DNA of 35,966 nt from Microcella sp. (GCA_030158585.1 JAOASR010000131.1:1-35966), one strand, 5' to 3'; positions 17,386 through 26,149 are shown, counted from the stretch's first letter. Numbers and translations: made by a program. Notes: generated by a model not told the origin, from the letters alone.

Positions 17386-18267
17386 CTACTCGCCGCTGAC
17401 GGTGAAGGTCTTCGAGTCGGTCGCCGCGACCGCGCCGTCCTTCATCGAGTACTCGGTGATGACGAGCGTGTACTCGCCTGCTGGGCGCGGCCCGAGGTCG
17501 ATGCTCCAGGGCGCGCGAGCGGGGCACGACTCCGCGCTCATCGCGAACCCCTCCTCGATCACGGTGCCGCCCTGCAGCAGCTCCCATCCGAACGTCGCCT
17601 CGAAGACGCACGCGACACCAGTGGCGCTCAGCGGGCTCGAGGTGCTCGCGCCCTCAGCCGGGGTGTCGATCTGCACCGGGGTGATGGTGCTCTCGGGCAG
17701 GCCGCGCACGAACTCGCCCCGCGCATCCACGTGGCCGCCGATCGTCTCGGGGGTCGCGCCGTCGATCGTGAACGTCAGGGCGCGGATGCTCGGCTCGATG
17801 CTCGTCGCCGTCCAGACCAGCTGCTCGATCGCCACGCCCTCGGCCTCGGCGCCGACGTTCGTGAGGGGGCCGCTCAGGTCGACGCGCAGCACGTCGCCGT
17901 CGCGCTCGATGCCCTCGAGCTGCGCGCCCGACCACAGCGTGCGGTAGTCGGGGTCGAGCGGGGCGAGCGAGCCATCGATGAGGCCGGCGAGCGCCGTCTC
18001 GAGGGGGTCGTCGTCGTAGGTGATCTCGTGCTGCTCGCCCACGAGGTCGAGCTCGGTCGGCTGGGAGACGGCGTAGAAGAGCTGGACCTCGGCGAGGGCG
18101 CTCGGCGAAGGGCTCGGCGAGGCGGTCGCGCTCGGCGACGACTCCGTCGGCGAGGGAGAGCCTCCCGGTGCGGGCGAGTCGGCGCAGGCGCTGAGCGCGG
18201 CGATGCTCGCGACGATCGCACTGACGGCGAGCGCTCGGCGTGCGGGGTGGAGTCGGTGCGTGTTCAC
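17386..18267 (-). CDS. GerMN + Gmad2 domain lipoprotein
   Basis: Lipobox LSAC; EVQLFYAV...GDVLRVDLSGPLTNVGAEAEGVAIEQLVWTAT; C-terminal Ig-like Gmad2 (TGVACVFEATFGWEL...PAGEYTLVITEYSMKDG). Confidence 0.85.
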   Translation of the reverse strand: MNTHRLHPARRALAVSAIVASIAALSACADSPAPGGSPSPTESSPSATASPSPSPSALAEVQLFYAVSQPTELDLVGEQHEITYDDDPLETALAGLIDGSLAPLDPDYRTLWSGAQLEGIERDGDVLRVDLSGPLTNVGAEAEGVAIEQLVWTATSIEPSIRALTFTIDGATPETIGGHVDARGEFVRGLPESTITPVQIDTPAEGASTSSPLSATGVACVFEATFGWELLQGGTVIEEGFAMSAESCPARAPWSIDLGPRPAGEYTLVITEYSMKDGAVAATDSKTFTVSGE

Positions 18268-18358
18268 GGTGACCTCCGAAAGCGGCCGCGGTGCCGCGTG
18301 CGATCACGGTAGTGCTCCGATTCGCCTGGCGTCAGGGCCGAAAGTCCCCCAGGACATG

Positions 18359-18396
18359 CCGCGAGGCGGGGCCGTGTGGGCGGCCCCGCCTCGCGG
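18359..18396. terminator. Perfect 16-bp stem, 6-nt loop hairpin
   Basis: CCGCGAGGCGGGGCCG-TGTGGG-CGGCCCCGCCTCGCGG, just 3' of the minus-strand gene 18463..18606; no clear U tract. Confidence 0.75.
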
Positions 18397-18462
18397 GGTG
18401 CGACGCTGCGGGGCAGCGCCGTCGATCAGATGCTCACCGAGCGCAGGGCGCGGTGAGCCGGG

Positions 18463-18606
18463 TCATGCGAAGAGGCTGACGCCTCCAGGGCCGACGAGCA
18501 GACCGAGCACGATCAGCACGATGCCCCAGAGAACCTGACCGCGAACGAGCGTGACGATTCCCGCGATCACGAGGATGGCCGCGATGATCCAGAGAAGTGT
18601 TGCCAT
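18463..18606 (-). CDS. GPGG-motif small membrane protein, 47 aa (not in the ORF track)
   Basis: MATLLWIIAAILVIAGIVTLVRGQVLWGIVLIVLGLLVGPGGVSLFA; purine-rich SD (aaggaggcacc) upstream on the minus strand. Confidence 0.88.
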   Translation of the reverse strand: MATLLWIIAAILVIAGIVTLVRGQVLWGIVLIVLGLLVGPGGVSLFA

Positions 18607-18775
18607 GATGGTGCCTCCTTCCGGTCGCGGATCGCGCCACGGCTCGTGCCGGTGACCTCCGACGACCTGTCGGTATGGCCCGACGCTAACGGTTGCCGAG
18701 AGTGGGGGCGTAGGGGGTTGACGGAGGGCGAATTCCCTGACACGGGCTCGCCTCCGCAGGCGGCGGGGAGCCGAC

Positions 18776-19399
18776 TCAGCGGCGCTGCAGGCTGAGCCAG
18801 CGCTCGGTCACGCGGAACCCGACGGTGCGCACGAGGTCGAGGCTGCGGGTGTTCTCGGTGGCCCCTCCTGCAGTGAGAGCGCGCTCACCCGCCTCGATCG
18901 CGGCGAGCATCCACGCCGCCGTCACGGCCCGGCCGACGCCGCGACCGCGGTGGGTCGGGGCGACCACGATGTAGCCGTTGTCGCCGCCGGAACCCACGCA
19001 CAGACCGACGAGAGCGCCGCGGTCGAACGCGCCGAAGCCGCGGTGACCTCGCGCGGTCCAGTCGCGCGCCTCGGTCTCGCTCGTCGGCGCGTGCACGGTC
19101 GCGGGAGTGCTCGGCACGTCGGCCCAGCTCGCGGCGTCGAGGGCGGCGATCGCAGGCGCATCGGCCGGAGTGAGCTCTCGCACCTCGAGGCCCGCAGCCG
19201 CGACGGCGTCGACGTGCGCCCGCAGTGCCGCGATCGCTCGCCGTGCGGCGGCGTCATCAGCGAGGAGGAGCTCGGCGCCCCACGACTCACCGACGATGTC
19301 GAAGCCGCCGGCGATGAGGGCCGGCAGATCGGGGTCGGTGTCTTGCAGCACGTGGGTCTCGAGAAGCACGAAGTCGAGAGTACGTCGAGGGTCCGACAT
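18776..19399 (-). CDS. GNAT family N-acetyltransferase
   Basis: GYIVVAPTHRGRGVGRAVTAAWMLAAIEAGERALTAGGATENTRSLDLVRTVGFR; start MSDPRRTL. Confidence 0.88.
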   Translation of the reverse strand: MSDPRRTLDFVLLETHVLQDTDPDLPALIAGGFDIVGESWGAELLLADDAAARRAIAALRAHVDAVAAAGLEVRELTPADAPAIAALDAASWADVPSTPATVHAPTSETEARDWTARGHRGFGAFDRGALVGLCVGSGGDNGYIVVAPTHRGRGVGRAVTAAWMLAAIEAGERALTAGGATENTRSLDLVRTVGFRVTERWLSLQRR

Positions 19400-19459
19400 C
19401 GTGCAGGGGCTTGACCTCGAGTCCGTCACGGAGCGTCATGGGCGGTCGCGCTGCCGGGC

Positions 19460-20137
19460 TCAGCGCTCGCTCTCGACCGGGGCGGGCAGGTTCTCGCTGA
19501 GCCACTGATTCCACTCGCGCACGACGCGCCAGCCCGCGCGCACGCGGTCGACGACGTCGGGGCCGGTCATCCACTCGGCGGGGGCGTGCTCGGCGGCGAT
19601 GGCCAGGCGCTTGAGCCTGAGCAGGGCGATCTTGGGGTGGTCGGCTGTGAAGCCGCGCGGGGCGGTGGCGAGAGCATCCGTCGTCATGATCTCGAACCCG
19701 TGCTCGGCGGCCTCCTCGAGCGTCGCCTCGAGGTCGCCGACCAGGCGGTTGTCGTCGCAGATCTCGCGGAACCGGGCGAGCTGCTCGCGGCTCGGCTGGT
19801 ACTGGCCTCCGGCGAGCATGAGGCCGTGGTGCGAGAGCTGCAGGTAGTACGTGCCGCCGGAGTGGTCGGCGCTCACGAGCCCCAGGTGGTCTTTGTAGGG
19901 GCGCTTGTCGGCGCTGAAGCGCACGTCTTTGTAGGGGCGGAAGATCTTCAGCGGCCCGAACTCGCCGCCGAGGGCGTCGACGAGGCGCTCGACGGGAGCC
20001 TTCACGCGCTCGTCGTAGCGCTTCTTGTTCGCGAGCCACCACTCGCGCGTCTGGTGCTGCTCGAGCTCGGCGTAGAAGGCGAACGCGTCGGGGTCGAGGC
20101 CGGTGGGCGCTTGTTCTGCCGCGGGTGCTTCTGTCAC
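19460..20137 (-). CDS. DUF2461 family protein (TIGR02453-like)
   Basis: FYAELEQHQTREWWLANKKRYDERVKAPVERLVDAL...KIFRPYKDVRFSADKRPYKDHLG; 4-nt ATGA overlap with the upstream gene. Confidence 0.9.
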   Translation of the reverse strand: MTEAPAAEQAPTGLDPDAFAFYAELEQHQTREWWLANKKRYDERVKAPVERLVDALGGEFGPLKIFRPYKDVRFSADKRPYKDHLGLVSADHSGGTYYLQLSHHGLMLAGGQYQPSREQLARFREICDDNRLVGDLEATLEEAAEHGFEIMTTDALATAPRGFTADHPKIALLRLKRLAIAAEHAPAEWMTGPDVVDRVRAGWRVVREWNQWLSENLPAPVESER

Positions 20138-20697
20138 GGATGCTCGCTCTCGGTTCGGGCGGCGGCCAGGGCTCCGCGCGCGAGGTCGACGCGCTCGGCG
20201 AGGTAGGCCGCGAGGGGGCGCAGGGCCGCGTCGGGGGCGGTGGGGATCCAGCGGACGAGGAGTTCGGCGCCGGCCTCGGACTCGCGCAGCACGAGCGGGC
20301 CGCGCTCGGCGCGCATCGCCTCGAGGTCGTCGAGTGGTATCAGCCGCGAGTCGAGAACGAGCGTCTCGCCCTCGCCGAAGCCCGAGTCGAGGGCGAGCTC
20401 GCGGAGGGCGCGGCGCTCCTGGGCGCTCGCCGACTGGTGGCCCGGCAGCACCTGCCTGGTTGCGCGCACGATGCGGCCGGGCTCGAACACGTCTCCGGTC
20501 GCGGAGACGAGCAGGGCGCCGAGGAGGTATCCCTCGCCGGTGCGGCGGAGCTTCTCGCGCACCGGGATGAACCCGAGTGCGCGGCGCGCGGCGACCGTCG
20601 AGGCGAGCTGCTCGGGGCGCGCACCCGCGGCGGCGAGCTCGGCGGCGGCCGCGGCGAGGGCGACTCGGGCGTCGGCGAGCGCGCGGGGAGCATCCAC
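20134..20697 (-). CDS. Hypothetical protein
   Basis: ORF upstream of and overlapping the DUF2461 gene; start uncertain (GTG near 20697, or further upstream). Confidence 0.6.
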   Translation of the reverse strand: MDAPRALADARVALAAAAAELAAAGARPEQLASTVAARRALGFIPVREKLRRTGEGYLLGALLVSATGDVFEPGRIVRATRQVLPGHQSASAQERRALRELALDSGFGEGETLVLDSRLIPLDDLEAMRAERGPLVLRESEAGAELLVRWIPTAPDAALRPLAAYLAERVDLARGALAAARTESEHP

Positions 20698-20787
20698 CCG
20701 CTCATCGTGCCCGATGCGGCTGGGCGTGCGCACCTCGCGCAGCTGCCGATCGCGATGGCGGCCGGCCCCTCGTGGCGCCATCAGCCC

Positions 20788-20846
20788 TGTTTCGGGCACA
20801 CCGCGCGCCCGGGGGCGCACTGGTTGCCCGAAGCAGCGCGGTGTGC
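20788..20846. repeat. Interleaved inverted-repeat element, copy 2 (complete)
   Basis: A TGTTTCGGGCA 20788-20798, B GCACACCGCGC 20796-20806, hairpin GCGCCC-GG-GGGCGC 20805-20818, A' TGCCCGAAGCA 20825-20835, B' GCGCGGTGTGC 20836-20846. Confidence 0.8.
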
Positions 20847-20877
20847 GGCGCAGGAGCTCACCGCTCGCCGAGGTCGC

Positions 20878-20911
20878 CGCTGTTGTCCAACAGTGCAACA
20901 GCGGCTTATCG
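20878..20911 (+). promoter_or_regulatory. Promoter with overlapping operator-like inverted repeats
   Basis: TTGTCC-N17-TTATCG (20883-20888 / 20906-20911); CGCTGTTG-N10-CAACAGCG and internal CTGTTG-TC-CAACAG. Confidence 0.55.
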
Positions 20912-20942
20912 TTCTCGTACCGGCATCGCCGCCGGACCGCCG

Positions 20943-23447
20943 ATGCTCGATCTGAACGGGGCCGCCGTGCACAGACTCGCCGACCGCAGCCTGGGCGCCG
21001 CGCTCATCACCGACGACGCCCGGGCCCCACTGCCGTCGCGCGTCGACACCCTCATCGTCGGCGGCGGCATCATCGGCGCGAGCATCGCCCACCACCTCGC
21101 CGCCGCGGGTGCCGACGACGTTCTGCTCATCGAGCGGTCGCGCCTCACGAGCGGCACGAGCTGGCACGCCGCGGGCCTCGTGGCGAGCGGGCGCGGGTCG
21201 ACGGCGATGACCGCGCTGTCGTCGTATGGCATCGAGACCTACGCGACTCTGCAGCAGCGCTCGGGCATCGAGGTGTCGTTCGACCGCGTCGGCTCGCTCA
21301 GCATCGCGCGCACCGAGGGTCGCGTCGACGAGCTGCTCTACGCCCGCGACGTCGCGCGGCAGAGCGGCATCGAGGCGCGCATGGTCGAGCCCGACGAGAT
21401 CGCGCGACTGTGGCCGCTCGCCTCGACCGAGGGGATGCTCGCCGGGCTCCATTACGCCGCCGACGGCCATGTGAACCCCGGCTTCGCCGCGCTCGCCTTC
21501 GCCGCGCTCGCGCGACAGTCGGGCGTGGCCCTGCGGGAGGGCGTGACGGCGCTGGAGATCCTGCAGGACGGCGGGGTCGTGCGCGGCGTGCGCACCGACC
21601 GCGGCGACGTGCTCGCCGAGCGCGTCGTGATCGCCGGCGGGCTCTGGAGCCGCGAGCTCGCGGCTACCGCGGGCGTGAGCCTGCCGCTCTACCCGGCCGA
21701 GCACGTGCACGTGCGCTCGGCGCCGATCGCGGGGGCGGGCGGGCCGGAGGGCGCCGGGCTGCCGGTGCTGCGCGATCTCGACTACAGCTACTACGTGCGC
21801 TCGGAGGGAGACCGCCTTCTGGTCGGCGCGTTCGAGCCTCGAGGGATCCCGCGGGCCGTGGCGAGCATCCCGACCGAAGGGTTCGCGGAGTTCCCGCCTG
21901 ACTGGGAGCATTTCGCGGCCGTGCGCGCGCACGCCGAGAGCTCGGTTCCGGCGTTAACGGCGGCCCCGTACGACCGGTTTCTTAACGCGCCCGAGAGCTT
22001 CACGCCCGACACGGCATTCCTGCTGGGCGAGACGGCCGAGGTCGAGCAGCTCTATGTCGCTGCAGGCATGAACTCGCAGGGCATCATCTACGCGCCCGGC
22101 GTGGGCCGTGAGCTCGCGACCTGGATGATGACGGGCGCCCCCGCCTTCGACTCGGCTTCGGTGGATGTGCGGCGCTTCTCGCCGCACCAGGCCAACCGGC
22201 GCTACCTGCACGCGCGCACGACCGAGAGCCTCGGCAGGCTGTACGCGATGCACTGGCCGCAGTACCAGTCGGAGACGGCGCGGAACGTGCGCCGCACGCC
22301 CCTGCACGGCCGCCTCGCCGAGCTCGGCGCGCGGTTCGGCGAGCTCAACGGCGGCGAGCGCGCGCTCTATTACGGCGGCCCGCCGCCCGCCGAGGCCTAC
22401 AGCTACGCGCGTCCCGGCTGGTTCGACCAGGTCGCCGCCGAGCACCGCGCGGCACGTGAGGGCGTCGCCCTGTTCGACCTCAGCCCCTTCGCGAAGTTCG
22501 AGGTCGCCGGGCCCGAGGCGCTCGCGCTGTGCCAGTGGGTTGCGACGAACGACGTCGATGTCGAGGTGGGAGCCGCCGTCTACACCCTGTTCCTCCACGC
22601 GCGCGGCGGCATCGAGCTCGACGGCACGATCACGCGCCTCGCCGACGACCGCTTCCTCGTCGTCACGCCCTCGGCGAGCCGGCACGCGACTCACTGGCTG
22701 CTGCGGCGCGCGGCCCGCGGACGCGCCGCGGCCGTCGTCGACGTCACCACCGGGCTCGCGACGATCGGCGTCATGGGGCCGCGCAGCCGCGAGCTGATGG
22801 CCCGAGTGTCGCCCGACGACTGGTCGGACGCGGCGCAGCCCTACACGCGCGGTCGACGCGTCGAGGTCGCCGACGGCGTCGCCTACTGTCTGCGCATCAG
22901 CTTCGTGGGCGAGCTCGGCTTCGAGCTCTACCCCGACGCCGACCTCGCCGTGAACGTGCTCGACGCGCTGCTCTCGGCCGGTGAGGACCTCGGTGTTCGC
23001 GTGGCCGGCTACCACGCCCTCGACTCGCTGCGCAGCGAGAAGGGCTACCGGCACCTCGGGCACGACATCGGCGCGAGCGACGACCCGTACTCGGCGGGCC
23101 TCGGCTTCACGGTCGCCCTCGACAAGCCGGGCGGGTTCTGCGGGCGCGACGCCGTCGCCGCTCTCGACCCGACGCATCCTTGCCACCGCACGGTCTACGT
23201 CGCCCTCGACGACCCCGAGCCGCTGCTGGTGCACGACGAGACCGTGCTGCGCGACGGCGTGCCCGTCGGCCGCATGACGAGCGGCGCCTACGGCCACACT
23301 CTCGGGCGGGCGGTCGGCATCGCGGCGATCGACCCCGAGGCCCCGCTCGACGGAGCCTTCACCGTCGAGTGCAAGGGCGTGCCGCACGCGGCGACGGTGT
23401 CGCGCCGGCCCTTCTACGACCCGCGCGGCGAGCGCCTGCGCGGCTGA
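20943..23447 (+). CDS. FAD-dependent oxidoreductase / GcvT fusion, dimethylglycine or sarcosine dehydrogenase-like
   Basis: DTLIVGGGIIGASIAHHLA, SGTSWHAAGL (covalent-FAD His motif), FAO central domain and C-terminal GCV_T-like region (YHALDSLRSEKGYRHLGHDIGASDDPYSAGLGFTV). Confidence 0.92.
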   Translation: MLDLNGAAVHRLADRSLGAALITDDARAPLPSRVDTLIVGGGIIGASIAHHLAAAGADDVLLIERSRLTSGTSWHAAGLVASGRGSTAMTALSSYGIETYATLQQRSGIEVSFDRVGSLSIARTEGRVDELLYARDVARQSGIEARMVEPDEIARLWPLASTEGMLAGLHYAADGHVNPGFAALAFAALARQSGVALREGVTALEILQDGGVVRGVRTDRGDVLAERVVIAGGLWSRELAATAGVSLPLYPAEHVHVRSAPIAGAGGPEGAGLPVLRDLDYSYYVRSEGDRLLVGAFEPRGIPRAVASIPTEGFAEFPPDWEHFAAVRAHAESSVPALTAAPYDRFLNAPESFTPDTAFLLGETAEVEQLYVAAGMNSQGIIYAPGVGRELATWMMTGAPAFDSASVDVRRFSPHQANRRYLHARTTESLGRLYAMHWPQYQSETARNVRRTPLHGRLAELGARFGELNGGERALYYGGPPPAEAYSYARPGWFDQVAAEHRAAREGVALFDLSPFAKFEVAGPEALALCQWVATNDVDVEVGAAVYTLFLHARGGIELDGTITRLADDRFLVVTPSASRHATHWLLRRAARGRAAAVVDVTTGLATIGVMGPRSRELMARVSPDDWSDAAQPYTRGRRVEVADGVAYCLRISFVGELGFELYPDADLAVNVLDALLSAGEDLGVRVAGYHALDSLRSEKGYRHLGHDIGASDDPYSAGLGFTVALDKPGGFCGRDAVAALDPTHPCHRTVYVALDDPEPLLVHDETVLRDGVPVGRMTSGAYGHTLGRAVGIAAIDPEAPLDGAFTVECKGVPHAATVSRRPFYDPRGERLRG

Positions 23448-23463
23448 GCGAGCGGAGAGCAGC

Positions 23464-24780
23464 ATGACCAGGCACGACGTGATCGTGGTGGGCGCTGGGC
23501 TCGCCGGGCTGAGCGCGGCGCGCGACCTCGCCGCGGGCGGGGCCGACGTGATCGTGCTCGAGGCGCGCGGCCGCGCGGGCGGTCGCGTCGAGCAGACGGA
23601 GACCCCCGACGGCCGGCCCATCCAGCTCGGGGGCGAGGTCATCGGCGACTCGCACACCTCGTATCGGCAGCTCGTCGCCGAGCTCGGCCTGACCATCGTG
23701 CCGAGCTTCACCGACATCCCCGGCGAATCGACGTGGCTCGTCTCCGAGGGGCGCGTCCTCGGCGATGAGATGCCGTGGATGCTCGACGCAGACCGCGCGA
23801 TCTACGACCGACTCGAGCAGAGGTTCGCGGCCCTCGCCGCCACCGTCGACCCCGATGACCCCTGGGCGCATCCCGATGCCGTCGCGCTCGACCGCCTCAG
23901 CGTCGGAGCGTGGCTGCGGTCGGAGGGCGCCACCCCCGCCGTGCTGCGCGCGATGGAGCTGCGCACGCTCGCCCTCGCCGACCCCTCGATCGAGCGCCGG
24001 TCGCTGCTCGCCGACCTGCGCAAGGAAGCGACGGCGGGAGCCCTCGGCTTCTACGACTACGACGCGTGGGAGAGCGCGAAGGTGCTCGAGGGGTCGGCGA
24101 CCGTCGCGCTGCGCATGGCCGAAGGGCTCGGGCATCGGATCCGGTACGGGAGTGCGGTCGCGTCGATCGCCGTCGACTCGGGCGGAGTCGTCGTGACGCT
24201 CGCGACGGGCGAGCGCCTGACCGCCTCGGATGTGGTGTGCGCGCTGCCCGCCGGGCCGCTTCGCGACCTGAGCATCACGGGCGTCGATGCGCGGTATCTT
24301 GCGGCGGCCACCCGGCGGCAGCACGCCCCCACGGCGAAGCTCGTCACCGTCTACGCGTCGTCGTTCTGGGAGGCGAACGGGCAGAACGGCACGGGCTACT
24401 TCGAGCACACGCTGCTCGGCGGCACGTGGGTGCAGACGCGCGGGGCGCTCTCGGCCCTCGTGCCCGTCGACCGGTTGGGGCCGTACCAGGCGCTGCCGGC
24501 GGCGCAGCGCGAGGACGTGCTGCTCAGCGAGCTCGTCGCGGCGTACGGGCCGGAGGCGGCCGAGGTCGAGTCGGTGTTCGTGCGCGACTGGTTCGCCGAC
24601 CCGTGGACGCAGGGCTACATCACCGCGTGGCGACCCGGCGACCTCACCGCGGTCGGGCCGTTGCACGGCACGCACGCTCCGCCGTTCTGGCTCGTCGGCT
24701 CGGACCAGTGGGTGTGCGGCTACATGGAGGGCGCGGTGCGCACCGGGCGCGCGGCGGCGCGGGAGCTGCTCGCGCGCTGA
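23464..24780 (+). CDS. Flavin monoamine oxidase family protein
   Basis: DVIVVGAGLAGLSAARDLAAGGADVIVLEARGRAGGRVEQ, C-terminal CGYMEGAVRTGRAAARELL; 16-nt gap to the upstream gene. Confidence 0.93.
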   Translation: MTRHDVIVVGAGLAGLSAARDLAAGGADVIVLEARGRAGGRVEQTETPDGRPIQLGGEVIGDSHTSYRQLVAELGLTIVPSFTDIPGESTWLVSEGRVLGDEMPWMLDADRAIYDRLEQRFAALAATVDPDDPWAHPDAVALDRLSVGAWLRSEGATPAVLRAMELRTLALADPSIERRSLLADLRKEATAGALGFYDYDAWESAKVLEGSATVALRMAEGLGHRIRYGSAVASIAVDSGGVVVTLATGERLTASDVVCALPAGPLRDLSITGVDARYLAAATRRQHAPTAKLVTVYASSFWEANGQNGTGYFEHTLLGGTWVQTRGALSALVPVDRLGPYQALPAAQREDVLLSELVAAYGPEAAEVESVFVRDWFADPWTQGYITAWRPGDLTAVGPLHGTHAPPFWLVGSDQWVCGYMEGAVRTGRAAARELLAR

Positions 24781-24803
24781 ATTCCGCGCTCGCAGTTCGA
24801 GTT

Positions 24804-24861
24804 GTTCCGGGCGCTTCGCGTGCCCGCGGGCACGCCGGTCGCCCGAAACCGCTAGAAGCGC
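24804..24861. repeat. Interleaved inverted-repeat element, copy 3 (complete)
   Basis: A GTTCCGGGCG 24804-24813, B GCGCTTC 24811-24817, perfect palindrome GCGTGCCCGCGGGCACGC 24818-24835, A' CGCCCGAAAC 24840-24849, B' GAAGCGC 24855-24861. Confidence 0.75.
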
Positions 24862-24868
24862 GGGAGCC

Positions 24869-25297
24869 TCAGCTGACCAGGCCGACGACCAGGCCCGCGA
24901 GCGTCAGCCCGACGACGTCGCCGCCGACCTCGATGAGCCAGACCCTGAAGCCGTCGCCGCCGAAGAGCCGGTGCGAGAGCGAGCTCGCCGCGACGAGTCC
25001 GATGCCGAAGAGGAGGCCGCCGAGCGCTCCCCCGAGCGGGCCGACCGGGTCGCCGGTCGCCTGCGCGACGAAGCCAAGGATGAGCGCGAGCGTGAACACC
25101 TGCACGAGCGCGCCGACCGCGGTCGAGCCGAACACGACCGCCATGCCGTGGCTGCCCTGCGGCTCGGCGGGGTCTTTACCGCGGGCACGCATCCAGGCTG
25201 GGTAGAAGGTCTTCGGGCCGAACCAGATCGCGCCGGTGACGAAGTAGACGACGAAGCCGGCGAGGATGGCCAGCCAGCTGAGCTCGGGGAAGGTCAT
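24869..25297 (-). CDS. DUF1761 family membrane protein
   Basis: LAILAGFVVYFVTGAIWFGPKTFYPAWMRARG...; four hydrophobic segments. Confidence 0.82.
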   Translation of the reverse strand: MTFPELSWLAILAGFVVYFVTGAIWFGPKTFYPAWMRARGKDPAEPQGSHGMAVVFGSTAVGALVQVFTLALILGFVAQATGDPVGPLGGALGGLLFGIGLVAASSLSHRLFGGDGFRVWLIEVGGDVVGLTLAGLVVGLVS

Positions 25298-25454
25298 GGG
25301 GCGACGCTAGCGGCGGGGCGAGGCGGCGAGGCGGGGGCGGGCGTTCCGCGTGTCGGGCGCCCCGTGGGTAGCGCGCAGGTTGCCGAACAGCGGTTCGCGC
25401 GATCAGGCCTCGTCGCGAGCATCCGATCGCCTGACGGCCGCCTACTGTTGACGG

Positions 25455-26033
25455 ATGCTCCTTCGTCGTCTCATCGCCCGCACGTTCTGGGCCTTCAGCC
25501 GCTGGCGCCTGGTCACCGAGTCCGCGCCGACCCGCCCGACGCTGCTGATCGGTGCCCCGCACACGTCGAACTGGGACTTCGTCTTCATGCTCGCCATCAC
25601 GTGGCGGCTCGACATGCACATCCGCTGGCTGGGCAAGAAGAGTCTCTTCACGAGCTGGCGGGGGCCGATCATGCTGCGTCTCGGCGGCATCCCCGTCGAT
25701 CGGGATGCGCCCAGCCGGGTGGTCACCGAGGTCGTCGAGCGGGTGCGGTCGGGCGACGTGTTCGGCCTCGTGGTCACCCCAGACGGCACGCGCAAGGGGC
25801 ACACGCACTGGAAGTCGGGCTTCTACCGCATCGCGCGGGAGGCGAACATGCCGGTGACGCTCGGGTACGTCGACCGCACGACGATGACGACCGGGCTCGG
25901 CCCGACGATCAAGCTCACGGGCGACGTGGCGCATGACATGGAGCGCATCCGCGCCTTCTACGCCGACAAGTCGGGCGTGCGTCCCGAGCACCGGGTGGAG
26001 CCGCGGCTGCGCGAAGAGCTCGCGGGCGGCTGA
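25455..26033 (+). CDS. 1-acyl-sn-glycerol-3-phosphate acyltransferase-like (PlsC family)
   Basis: LLIGAPHTSNWDFVFML, LGKKSLFTSWRGPIMLRLGGIPVDR, VVTPDGTRKGHTHWKSGFYRIA. Confidence 0.88.
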   Translation: MLLRRLIARTFWAFSRWRLVTESAPTRPTLLIGAPHTSNWDFVFMLAITWRLDMHIRWLGKKSLFTSWRGPIMLRLGGIPVDRDAPSRVVTEVVERVRSGDVFGLVVTPDGTRKGHTHWKSGFYRIAREANMPVTLGYVDRTTMTTGLGPTIKLTGDVAHDMERIRAFYADKSGVRPEHRVEPRLREELAGG

Positions 26034-26061
26034 GCCGACCGACCGAGCGCACGGCCGGGGT

Positions 26062-26083
26062 GACCGCCCTCTCGCAGGCGGTC
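26062..26083. terminator. Hairpin between convergent genes
   Basis: GACCGCC-CTCTCGCA-GGCGGTC. Confidence 0.5.
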
Positions 26084-26097
26084 GCCCAGCATGCAAG

Positions 26098-26127
26098 GTG
26101 CCGGCCTCCCCTGGGGGAGACCGGCAC
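26098..26127 (-). terminator. Strong hairpin downstream of isocitrate lyase gene
   Basis: GTGCCGGCCTCCCC-TG-GGGGAGACCGGCAC, one mismatch, 23 bp past the aceA stop on the minus strand. Confidence 0.65.
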
Positions 26128-26149
26128 GCTCGGTGCAGAAGAACGAGTC

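Noticed and set aside
20577-20942. N-terminal 122-aa extension of the dehydrogenase ORF
   Set aside because: Arg-rich, overlaps the opposite-strand gene, repeat copy 2 and the promoter; family homology begins just after ATG 20943.
24793-24803. GTTCGAG resembling a tRNA T-loop
   Set aside because: No acceptor, D or anticodon arms around it.
25335-25412. Possible degenerate fifth copy of the interleaved repeat (GGTTGCCGAACAGCGGTTCGCG)
   Set aside because: The right-hand core resembles copy 2, but I could not find convincing A and B partners upstream.
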